Source of the DNA: an uncultured Bacteroidales bacterium
GTDB lineage: Bacteria > Bacteroidota > Bacteroidia > Bacteroidales > UBA932
Assembly: GCA_900317065.1 (NCBI GenBank)
Contig: ONFK01000141.1
Location: 1 to 5,062 of the forward strand
Direction of reading: 5' to 3'
DNA length: 5,062 bases
The notes under the pieces were generated by a model, which was not told the origin of the DNA, did no database searches, and saw only the letters and a program-made list of their open reading frames with translations. Shown here piece after piece: positions 1 through 5,058 of this stretch. Position numbers and translations under genes: made by a program. Positions within the stretch are counted from its first letter, which is position 1. Every line of letters starts with the position of its first letter.

Positions 1-105
1 GGATTCATATTCGGGCGCAACGGAGAAAAGTATTTGCGCGTCTCGCTCTGCGCCACCGTGGAGAAACTCGGACGGGCACTTGTAAAGATAAAAAGCGTGT
101 TATGA
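1..105 (+). CDS. Class I/II aminotransferase, C-terminal end (partial)
   Basis: Only the last 34 codons are in the window, in frame 1, ending at TGA 103-105. The peptide starts GFIFGRNGEKYLRVSLCA and ends in a helix-like LGRALVKIKSVL. The pattern of a glycine-rich turn, then Y-x-R-V/I-S-L, then an amphipathic last helix is the usual C-terminus of fold-type I PLP aminotransferases of the aspartate/LL-diaminopimelate group. The arginine in that pattern is normally the one that binds the substrate carboxylate. The stop overlaps the tyrA start in an ATGA arrangement. In Bacteroidetes a similar aminotransferase often sits in the prephenate operon, so a role in phenylalanine/tyrosine transamination is inferred from context. 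The catalytic lysine lies outside the window, so exact specificity cannot be read. Confidence 0.8.
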   Translation, partial: GFIFGRNGEKYLRVSLCATVEKLGRALVKIKSVL

Positions 106-947
106 ATGTAGGTATCGTAGGACTCGGTCTGATCGGCGGATCGATGGGGCTGGACCTTCGGAAACGCGGGTTCGCCTCCAGAGTGACCGGTGTCGAAAGT
201 GAAAGCGTGAATGCCGAAGCTGCGTTGCGCATAGGCCTTGCCGACAGCATCGCCGGAATCGACGAGTGTGTCGCGGAGTCGGATGTGATAGTGCTTGCCA
301 TCCCCGTGGGAGCCGCCTGCAAGCTGCTTCCGCAGGTGCTGGACAGGGTAGTCGGGACAGACAAGGTGGTCATCGACGTATGCTCCGTCAAGGAATCCAT
401 GTGCCAGGTGGCGGCCGGACATCAGGCCAGGTCGCAGTACGTGGCCACTCATCCCATGGCCGGCACGGAATATTCCGGACCTTGGGCGGCGATGCCCGGG
501 CTCTTCGACGGCCGTGCCTGCATACTCTGCGATGTCGAGGAATCTTCGCCGAAGGCCGTCCGACTGGTCGAGAAGCTCTACGACGCCCTGAACATGAGGG
601 TTACCTACATGCGCAGCGACGCCCACGACATGCACGTGGCATACGTGTCGCACATCTCCCATATCACCTCGTTCGCCCTGGCCCTCACCGTGCTCGACAA
701 GGAAAAGGACGAAAAGCACATCTTCGACCTGGCGTCCGGAGGTTTCTCCTCCACCGTCCGTCTTGCGAAGAGCAGCGCGGACATGTGGGTGCCGATACTT
801 GCCATGAATCACGACAACGTGCTCCGTGTCATGGATACTTACATAGAGAAGATGAAGGAGTTCCGTTCGGCCATCGACGCATACGACGAAGGCAGAATAC
901 GGGAACTCATAGAAGAAGGCAACAAGATCAAACGCATCATCAGATAA
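102..947 (+). CDS. tyrA: Prephenate dehydrogenase TyrA
   Basis: This 281-aa cytoplasmic enzyme is predicted to convert prephenate to 4-hydroxyphenylpyruvate with NAD(P)+, the committed step to tyrosine. The N-terminal Rossmann domain shows G-L-G-L-I-G-G at residues 7-13 and ends its second strand in an acidic residue (E32), which favours NAD+. The family signature H-P-M-A-G-T-E is at 117-123, with H117 in the position of the catalytic histidine of TyrA enzymes. The C-terminal helical dimerisation domain has S-H-I-S-H around 183-187 and G-G-F-S-S-T-V-R-L-A-K, where R220 matches the conserved prephenate-binding arginine. No ACT domain is present, and the length is that of a monofunctional TyrA. 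The ATG at 102 is chosen because it overlaps the preceding stop by 3 bases and puts the Rossmann motif at the very N-terminus. The stop TAA overlaps the next ATG by one base. No strong Shine-Dalgarno is visible, as is usual in Bacteroidetes. Confidence 0.95.
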   Translation: MNVGIVGLGLIGGSMGLDLRKRGFASRVTGVESESVNAEAALRIGLADSIAGIDECVAESDVIVLAIPVGAACKLLPQVLDRVVGTDKVVIDVCSVKESMCQVAAGHQARSQYVATHPMAGTEYSGPWAAMPGLFDGRACILCDVEESSPKAVRLVEKLYDALNMRVTYMRSDAHDMHVAYVSHISHITSFALALTVLDKEKDEKHIFDLASGGFSSTVRLAKSSADMWVPILAMNHDNVLRVMDTYIEKMKEFRSAIDAYDEGRIRELIEEGNKIKRIIR

Positions 948-2026
948 TGGCAGCAAAGTTCGAAACCGTTCCCCTGAACGACTGGGGATTCTTCCATCTG
1001 CCTCCGCGCCCCTGCGTGGTGGCCGGCCCCTGCAGCGCCGAGAGTGAAGAGCAGGTAATGGAAACCGCCCGCGGCCTCAAGGCCATAGGCATCAACGTGT
1101 TCCGTGCCGGAATATGGAAACCACGCACTCATCCGGGGAGTTTCGAAGGCGCCGGAGTCCCGGGTCTCAAGTGGATGCAGAAGGTCCGTAGGGAATACGG
1201 GATGCGCATCTGCACCGAAGTGGCAAACGAACGCCACGTGTTCGAGTGCCTCAAGCATGGAGTCGACATGGTCTGGCTCGGTGCGCGCACTACCGCCAAT
1301 CCCTTCCTGGTGCAGGAGATCGCCGAAGCGCTTCGCGATACCGACATCCCCGTGCTGGTCAAGAATCCCGTGAATCCGGACCTAGACCTGTGGATCGGGG
1401 CGTTCGAGCGTCTGGCTGCGCAGGGAGTGCGTAAACTCGGAGCCATACATCGCGGAGTTTCGAGCGTGTCCAAGATCAAATACCGCAATCTTCCCCAGTG
1501 GGAGATGGCGGTGGAACTGCGCTCCCGCTATCCGGAGCTTCCCATGTTCGCCGATCCCAGCCACATGGGAGGCAAGAGAGAGTATCTTTTCGAGTTGTCG
1601 CAGCGGGCGATGGACCTTGGCCTGGACGGGCTGATGATAGAATCGCACTGCGACCCTTCATGTGCCCTCAGCGATGCCGCCCAGCAGCTGACTCCTTCCG
1701 CGCTCATCGAATTGCTGGAGAGTCTGGTGGTCCGTGACGCCATGACATCCGACGAGGAGTTCAACGAAAAGCTTTCCCGCCTGCGCGCCCAGATCGATGT
1801 ACTGGACGAGAATCTGATTTTCACTCTCGCTTCCCGCATGAAGGTCAGCCGCAGCATCGGCGACTTGAAAAAGGAAAACAGCGTAGCCATCGTGCAGCCC
1901 TCCCGCTGGGACGAGGTTTTGGACAAGGCTGCCGCTTCCGCCGCCGCATACGGGCTGGACACCGAATTCATCAGGCGCATCTTCAACACCATCCACGAAG
2001 CCTCCGTCGCCGAACAGAACAAGTAG
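947..2026 (+). CDS. aroF: Bifunctional DAHP synthase / chorismate mutase
   Basis: This 359-aa protein joins two enzymes of aromatic biosynthesis. Residues about 10-262 form a class I-beta (KDO8P-synthase-like) DAHP synthase, which condenses phosphoenolpyruvate with erythrose 4-phosphate. Visible motifs are G-P-C-S-A-E-S (27-33), R-A-G-x-W-K-P-R-T (53-61), K-N-P (139-141), H-R-G (168-170), D-P-S-H (203-206) and E-S-H (232-234). By alignment with the Thermotoga enzyme, all four metal ligands are present: C29, H206, E232 and D243. Residues about 270-359 are an AroQ-type chorismate mutase, with R280, R297, K308, R320 and Q357 at active-site positions. The usual N-terminal regulatory domain of the Thermotoga enzyme is absent. 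In characterised Bacteroidales homologues (for example Prevotella nigrescens) the mutase domain carries feedback by prephenate, and I infer the same here. The start ATG shares its A with the tyrA stop. An in-frame open stretch upstream, inside tyrA, is only a shadow. A bidirectional terminator follows 162 nt after the stop. Confidence 0.95.
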   Translation: MAAKFETVPLNDWGFFHLPPRPCVVAGPCSAESEEQVMETARGLKAIGINVFRAGIWKPRTHPGSFEGAGVPGLKWMQKVRREYGMRICTEVANERHVFECLKHGVDMVWLGARTTANPFLVQEIAEALRDTDIPVLVKNPVNPDLDLWIGAFERLAAQGVRKLGAIHRGVSSVSKIKYRNLPQWEMAVELRSRYPELPMFADPSHMGGKREYLFELSQRAMDLGLDGLMIESHCDPSCALSDAAQQLTPSALIELLESLVVRDAMTSDEEFNEKLSRLRAQIDVLDENLIFTLASRMKVSRSIGDLKKENSVAIVQPSRWDEVLDKAAASAAAYGLDTEFIRRIFNTIHEASVAEQNK

Positions 2027-2170
2027 GCCCTTTCGGGGCAGCGCCCCTAAAAGATGAGCGGCTGGTCGCCTCTTCTCGACAAAAGCGGGCTTTCCCGTCG
2101 AAATAAGGTAGTTCGGAGCGAAGCGACCGAGGGGGTTTGGGGGACTCTTCCCCCATCAGCCGGAGGCCAT
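2027..2170. other. Non-coding spacer with several short hairpins
   Basis: No credible gene lies between the aroF stop and the palindrome at 2171. The spacer holds a perfect 5-bp GC hairpin (GGGGC 2035-2039 with GCCCC 2043-2047). It is followed by TAAAAG rather than a T-run, so it is a poor intrinsic terminator. An alternative pairing of CCC 2028-2030 with GGG 2035-2037 would exclude it. The spacer also has a decayed palindrome (2065-2108, listed separately), a small TCGG/CCGA pair (2113-2116 with 2127-2130), and a G-tract segment. In that segment GGGGGA (2139-2144) pairs perfectly with TCCCCC (2149-2154) around a CTCT loop, with another five Gs at 2131-2135. The dense pairing suggests dispersed intergenic repeat material rather than coding sequence. 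Confidence 0.6.
2065..2108. repeat. Decayed palindrome carrying a tRNA-Pro 3'-end copy
   Basis: Positions 2065-2080 read GTCGCCTCTTCTCGAC on the + strand. This is an exact 16-nt copy of the last 15 nt of tRNA-Pro plus one base beyond it, which are encoded on the - strand at 2231-2216. The segment 2069-2080 can pair with 2097-2108 at 9 of 12 positions. An inner GGG/CCC stem (2087-2089 with 2094-2096) closes a CTTT loop. The layout (tRNA-end arm, A-run, GC hairpin, return arm) matches the intact palindrome at 2171-2231. I infer it is an older, degraded copy of the same unit. The first 13 nt are directly repeated at 2171-2183, 106 nt downstream. Confidence 0.6.
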
Positions 2171-2231
2171 GTCGCCTCTTCTCAAAGAAAAAGTCCGGAA
2201 AAACCGGACTTTTTCGTCGAGAAGAGGCGAC
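2171..2231. repeat. 61-nt near-perfect palindrome including tRNA-Pro 3' end
   Basis: Arms 2171-2198 and 2204-2231 (28 nt each) are complementary at 26 of 28 positions around an AAAAA loop. The two mismatches are 2184/2218 and 2186/2216. The outer 13 bp (GTCGCCTCTTCTC with its complement) and the inner 11 bp (terminator stem) are perfect. The right arm overlaps tRNA-Pro: 2217-2231 encode its final 15 nt, that is the 3' acceptor strand, the T-stem 3' strand and the discriminator. Complementarity stops abruptly outside the arms. The centre works as a bidirectional terminator (listed separately). The outer arm is not needed for termination, so its origin is probably duplication or insertion at the tRNA end. 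Confidence 0.85.
2188..2214. terminator. Bidirectional intrinsic terminator (aroF / tRNA-Pro)
   Basis: The stem GTCCGG (2193-2198) pairs with CCGGAC (2204-2209) around five As. It is flanked by five As on the left and five Ts on the right, so either strand gives a GC hairpin followed by a U-run. On the + strand it would end the aminotransferase-tyrA-aroF transcript. On the - strand it lies 2 nt beyond the tRNA-Pro 3' end and would end that transcript. It sits exactly at the meeting point of the converging gene sets. Confidence 0.88.
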
Positions 2232-2289
2232 TCGAACGCCCGACCCCCACGTCCCGAACGTGGTGCGCTACCAACTGCGCTACTTCTCG
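2217..2289 (-). tRNA. tRNA-Pro (anticodon CGG)
   Basis: A full 73-nt cloverleaf reads on the - strand. The acceptor stem CGAGAAG/CTTCTCG has 7 perfect pairs. The D-stem is GCGC/GCGC with an AGTTGGTA loop, and the anticodon stem CCACG/CGTGG holds the loop TTCGGGA (anticodon CGG, codon CCG). A 5-nt variable loop follows, then T-stem GGGCG/CGCCT with loop TTCGAGT. The C1-G72 pair and discriminator A73 are proline identity features. CCA is not encoded (CGA follows), so it must be added by the nucleotidyltransferase. The gene begins at the base next to the rpsT terminator T-tract and ends 2 nt before the next terminator. No promoter fits in that gap, so expression probably relies on read-through from the tRNA-Glu/rpsT promoter. 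Confidence 0.95.
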
Positions 2290-2316
2290 AAAAAAAGGCG
2301 CGGACTCAGCCGCGCC
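2290..2316 (-). terminator. Intrinsic terminator after rpsT
   Basis: On the - strand GGCGCGG, loop CTGAGT and CCGCGCC form a perfect 7-bp GC-only stem, immediately followed by seven Ts (2296-2290). It starts 9 nt after the rpsT stop. By sequence it is a strong Rho-independent terminator, yet its T-tract directly abuts nucleotide 1 of tRNA-Pro. Either it is leaky and tRNA-Pro is made by read-through, or the hairpin also acts as a precursor processing boundary. Confidence 0.9.
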
Positions 2317-2325
2317 CTGTGTGAA

Positions 2326-2580
2326 TTAAGAAAGCTTGTTGATGTACAGCGCGATACCGCTCTTGAGATTCGAAGCCTTGTTCTTGTGGATGACTCCCTG
2401 CTTGGCAAGTTTGTCGATCATGGCGTAAACCTTGGGAGCTTCTGCTTCTGCAGCTTTCTTATCGGTTGTCGTACGGATTGCGCGGATGGCATTCCTGGTA
2501 GTCTTTGCATAATACCTGTTATGCAATTTCCGCCTCTCGCCTTGGCGATTGGCTTTCTCTGCTGATGCGTTGTTTGCCAT
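2326..2580 (-). CDS. rpsT: 30S ribosomal protein S20
   Basis: This 84-aa basic protein is a primary 16S rRNA-binding component of the small subunit, acting early in 30S assembly. The sequence begins M-A-N-N-A-S-A-E-K and has the family's arginine/lysine-rich first helix with R-R-K-L-H-N-R-Y-Y-A-K. It ends with the conserved I-H-K-N-K-A-S-N-L-K-S block typical of the C-terminus. The length is normal for S20 (about 84-88 aa). The ATG at 2580 gives the canonical M-A-N start. The 25-nt leader after tRNA-Glu is AT-rich, with no Shine-Dalgarno sequence, as expected in Bacteroidetes. It lies between tRNA-Glu (upstream) and a terminator plus tRNA-Pro (downstream), so it is probably co-transcribed with the tRNAs from the promoter at 2695-2725. 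Regulation would then follow stable-RNA synthesis. Confidence 0.97.
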   Translation of the reverse strand: MANNASAEKANRQGERRKLHNRYYAKTTRNAIRAIRTTTDKKAAEAEAPKVYAMIDKLAKQGVIHKNKASNLKSGIALYINKLS

Positions 2581-2605
2581 TGTTATACTTTTTTATAATT
2601 TTCAG

Positions 2606-2677
2606 TAGTGGGTAGGAGAATCGAACTCCTATTGCAGGAATGAAAATCCTGAGTACTAACCGTTATACGAACCCACC
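2606..2677 (-). tRNA. tRNA-Glu (anticodon TTC)
   Basis: A 72-nt cloverleaf reads on the - strand. The acceptor GGTGGGT pairs with ACCCACT, with a G1-U72 wobble. The D-stem is GTAT/GTAC around AACGGTTA, and the anticodon stem CAGGA/TCCTG holds the loop TTTTCAT (anticodon TTC). The variable loop has 4 nt (normal for tRNA-Glu), and the T-stem is AGGAG/CTCCT with loop TTCGATT. CCA is not encoded. The G1-U72 pair departs from E. coli (G1-C72), but from memory it is common in Bacteroidetes tRNA-Glu. It is the first gene behind the promoter at 2695-2725 and precedes rpsT by 25 nt. Confidence 0.96.
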
Positions 2678-2694
2678 AGCATTTCAAAGGAGTG

Positions 2695-2725
2695 CAAAGG
2701 TACGAATATTTTTTTATTAAGCAAC
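2695..2725 (-). promoter_or_regulatory. Bacteroidetes-type promoter for tRNA-Glu/rpsT
   Basis: On the - strand TACCTTTG (2702-2695) matches the Bacteroidetes -7 consensus TAnnTTTG exactly. GTTG (2725-2722) fits the -33 element, with 19 nt between the TTG and the TA, within the usual range. The spacer is AT-rich with a 7-A run. Transcription should begin a few bases beyond 2695, giving a leader of roughly 10 nt before mature tRNA-Glu at 2677. The -33 element touches the last base of the DUF4837 stop codon. No terminator separates that upstream operon from this promoter. Confidence 0.8.
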
Positions 2726-3723
2726 TACTTTTCGTCCATTTTTTCTTTCCACTCCCACGAATACAGCAGAGATTCCACCTGACGGAGGTACTGGCGCTTG
2801 TCATATTTCGGTGCGTAGACGAACGCGTCGCACACGATTACGTATATTCCGTCGGGGCTGTAGAAGGAGTGCGACACGAAGGGACCGCCCATGTAATCGT
2901 TGGCGACTTCCCAGTATCCGCGGGTCTGCACGAAGCTTCTTCCCTGATATTTGAGATACTCCACGGTAGGATCCGGAACGGTGCCGGTGGTCATATAGGT
3001 ATTGTCGAACATTCCGGGCACGTTGTTGCGCAGCACTTCGTTGCGGTGCGCGATGATGTTGGCCTTGCTGAAGTCCCCCTTGGTGCCGAGGGCGGGGTAG
3101 CGGTATACGAACACTCCCTGGATGGTGTACTGCTTCTCGTCCGCAACCCAGATGAAGTCGGAAGTCTTTTTCTTGAACTGATATCCGGTAGGGAAGTGCA
3201 TGCATCCGCCGAAAATGTCGGCGACCATGACCGCGAGGTCCTTCTCCTCGTAGCGCATGGTGTTGCGTATCACGCGGTCGCGTTCCGCCTGTTCGATGAA
3301 GGAGACAATCTTTGCCCCCTCGCCCTGCAGGAGTTCGGTTGCGGTCTGCGCGTCGGGCGCCGAGATGTTCACGACTGCCTGGGGTGAAGCCCATACGTCG
3401 TGCAGATACTTGACGCCGGTGGACGCCACCTGAGGGTCGATGTCGAAAAACACTATGTTGCGGTGTACCTTGAAGATATCGGCAAAGCCGCCGTGAGTGA
3501 CGTTGCTCAGAGAGTAGAGTGGCTCACGCATCATGAACCAGGGACAGTCGCAGGCGAGAAGATCGCGCGTGGCATTGCCCACGGCACCTTCCCAGTCATT
3601 CTTTTCGATTACGACCAGGACTTCTCCCGCCTTTCCGCTCACATTGGGGAGCAGTGCCTTCTGCCTGCCTCCGCAGGAGACAAGGGCCAGCAGGACGGAA
3701 ATGAGGGTAATAATTCTTTTCAT
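2725..3723 (-). CDS. DUF4837 family lipoprotein
   Basis: This 332-aa protein has a lipoprotein signal peptide: basic M-K-R, a hydrophobic stretch I4-L14 and the lipobox L-V-S-C with the acylated cysteine at C17. The residues after it (G-G-R-Q-K) lack the acidic surface-export signal of Bacteroidetes, so I infer a periplasm-facing anchor. The mature protein begins with P-N-V-S-G-K-A-G-E-V-L-V-V-I-E-K-N-D-W, the hallmark of the Bacteroidetes DUF4837 family. A C-terminal region rich in aromatic residues follows (G-Y-W-E-V near 270, F-V-S-H-S-F-Y near 283-290). The length is normal and the function is unknown. The ATG is 6 nt behind the rseP stop, so the two are surely one transcript, which suggests an envelope-related role near the protease. 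No catalytic motif is evident. The gene ends where the tRNA-Glu promoter begins. Confidence 0.88.
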   Translation of the reverse strand: MKRIITLISVLLALVSCGGRQKALLPNVSGKAGEVLVVIEKNDWEGAVGNATRDLLACDCPWFMMREPLYSLSNVTHGGFADIFKVHRNIVFFDIDPQVASTGVKYLHDVWASPQAVVNISAPDAQTATELLQGEGAKIVSFIEQAERDRVIRNTMRYEEKDLAVMVADIFGGCMHFPTGYQFKKKTSDFIWVADEKQYTIQGVFVYRYPALGTKGDFSKANIIAHRNEVLRNNVPGMFDNTYMTTGTVPDPTVEYLKYQGRSFVQTRGYWEVANDYMGGPFVSHSFYSPDGIYVIVCDAFVYAPKYDKRQYLRQVESLLYSWEWKEKMDEK

Positions 3724-3729
3724 ATCTGT

Positions 3730-5058
3730 TTAATGTATCAATCTTCCAATGTCGTTGCCGAAGGCGAGCAGCATCAGAGCGAGCAGGAGTACCATGCCCA
3801 CCATCTGCGCGGCGACCATGAAACGGTCGGACGGTTTGCGCCCGGTGACAATCTCGAACAGGGTGAATACGATATGCCCGCCGTCAAGCCCGGGAATGGG
3901 CAGCAGGTTCATGACTCCGAGCATGATGGAGAACAGCCCGAGCAGGTATACGAACTGATACCAGTTCCAGGCGGAGGGGAACACCTGACCTATGGCGATG
4001 AAACTCCCCACGGACTTGTATGCCCCCGAGGAAGGAGTCGCCAGCAGGCGGAGGTCCCGCAGATATCCTCCGATGGTGCTTCCGGTGAAGCTGAGGCCGG
4101 CGGAAAGCGCCTCCAGGCCGTGGTATGTGCGTGTGAGGATCTGGGGATTCTTCATGTAGACGCCGATGCGTCCGAGGCTGTCGACCTGCAGGGGCAGGAC
4201 CATCTCCAGGCCATCCCTGCACACGGTGGCCTCGACTGTCTGCCCGGGTTTCGAGGAGAATATCCTGCGTCCGTCCTGCAGGAAGCTGACCTCGACCGAA
4301 TCGACTGCGGTGATGCGGTCGCCCTTGAGCAGTCCGCATCCGGCATTCACCCCGTCCGCAGCCACGGAATCGATGCAGAACGGAACTGCGAGGTCGAACA
4401 TCAGGGGAGTGTCGAGAACCGCCCCCAGCATCGAACCGTCGATATAGAGAGTGACGGTGTCGGCCCCGCGGAGGACCCGTGCCTGACGCACTTTCCTGCG
4501 AGCAAACTCCGCCTGCAGCATCCCGAAATCTTCCGGAACATAGTCGTCGAAGGAGAGAATCTCGTCTCCGGCGCGGAACCCCATCTCCTGCGCAAGCTCG
4601 TTGGGATAGATCTGCGTTCCCTTGTTGGGGATGTAGCTCCGCCCCCAGACAGCCATGATCAGGCTGAAGGCGATGATGGCGAAGATGAAGTTGTAGAGCA
4701 CCCCTCCGGCCATCACCAGCAGGCGCTGCCAGGGATTGTGCGTGCGGAATTCCCAGCTCTGCGGCTCGCGCTTCATCTGGTCCAGGTCCATGCTCTCGTC
4801 TATCATGCCCGCGATCTTGCAGTAGCCGCCGAGCGGAAGCCATCCTATGCCGTATTCGGTCTCCCACTTGAGAGCGGACGGGCAGATGCGGGTGAACCAC
4901 TTGCTGCGCTTGGTGCTGAAGAGAAAGGTGCCGCCCGCGTCGAAGAATAGGAAGAACTTCTCCACGCGGATGCGGAAGAGCTTGGCGAAAGTAAAGTGCC
5001 CGAACTCGTGCACCACGATGAGTATGGAAAGCGCAAGTACTACTTGCAGGAGCTTCAT
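3730..5058 (-). CDS. rseP: RseP-type site-2 intramembrane zinc metalloprotease (M50), start uncertain
   Basis: This is an inner-membrane protease of the M50B family. It cleaves transmembrane segments in regulated proteolysis, classically anti-sigma factors, and also signal-peptide remnants. Numbering from the ATG at 5058 gives 442 aa, close to E. coli RseP. TM1 carries the zinc motif H-E-F-G-H (17-21). Next come the conserved G-W-L-P-L-G-G-Y (72-79) and TM2 (about 113-138) with G-G-V-L-Y-N. Two periplasmic PDZ-like domains follow (about 145-205 and 225-310). TM3 (about 367-388) leads into N-L-L-P-I-P-G-L-D-G-G-H, where D392 is the third zinc ligand and N384 is conserved. TM4 spans about 413-433. 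All catalytic residues are present. Only 4 bases lie upstream of this ATG. Bacteroides homologues begin a few residues earlier (pattern F-L-x-K-x-L-Q), and the preceding codon TTG would supply that L. The true start may therefore be just beyond the window edge. DUF4837 follows after 6 nt. Confidence 0.94.
   Translation of the reverse strand: MKLLQVVLALSILIVVHEFGHFTFAKLFRIRVEKFFLFFDAGGTFLFSTKRSKWFTRICPSALKWETEYGIGWLPLGGYCKIAGMIDESMDLDQMKREPQSWEFRTHNPWQRLLVMAGGVLYNFIFAIIAFSLIMAVWGRSYIPNKGTQIYPNELAQEMGFRAGDEILSFDDYVPEDFGMLQAEFARRKVRQARVLRGADTVTLYIDGSMLGAVLDTPLMFDLAVPFCIDSVAADGVNAGCGLLKGDRITAVDSVEVSFLQDGRRIFSSKPGQTVEATVCRDGLEMVLPLQVDSLGRIGVYMKNPQILTRTYHGLEALSAGLSFTGSTIGGYLRDLRLLATPSSGAYKSVGSFIAIGQVFPSAWNWYQFVYLLGLFSIMLGVMNLLPIPGLDGGHIVFTLFEIVTGRKPSDRFMVAAQMVGMVLLLALMLLAFGNDIGRLIH

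Noticed and set aside
266..946. In-frame upstream extension of aroF inside tyrA
   Set aside because: The extension overlaps tyrA in another frame and has no DAHP synthase homology. The ATG at 947 fits both the family N-terminus and the stop/start overlap.
2065..2231. Prophage or integrative element attachment site at tRNA-Pro
   Set aside because: tRNA 3'-end copies are present, but they are inverted relative to the tRNA, only about 150 nt away, and accompanied by no integrase or cargo. Kept only as a repeat-related finding.
2054..2329. 91-aa + strand open frame across the spacer, and an overlapping 142-aa frame
   Set aside because: The peptide containing R-L-E-R-P-T-P-T-S-R-T-W is the familiar false translation of the antisense strand of a tRNA. 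The frame also runs through two terminators.
2583..2804. 73-aa - strand frame over tRNA-Glu
   Set aside because: It runs through the tRNA and the promoter, so it is not a plausible protein.
3884..4900. 338-aa - strand open frame within rseP
   Set aside because: It is an arginine/proline/histidine-rich alternative frame of rseP with no domain signature.
3400..4950. 516-aa open frame on the + strand, antisense to rseP and DUF4837
   Set aside because: It is a shadow of two well-recognised - strand genes in GC-rich DNA. Its protein is low in hydrophobic order and matches no family I know.
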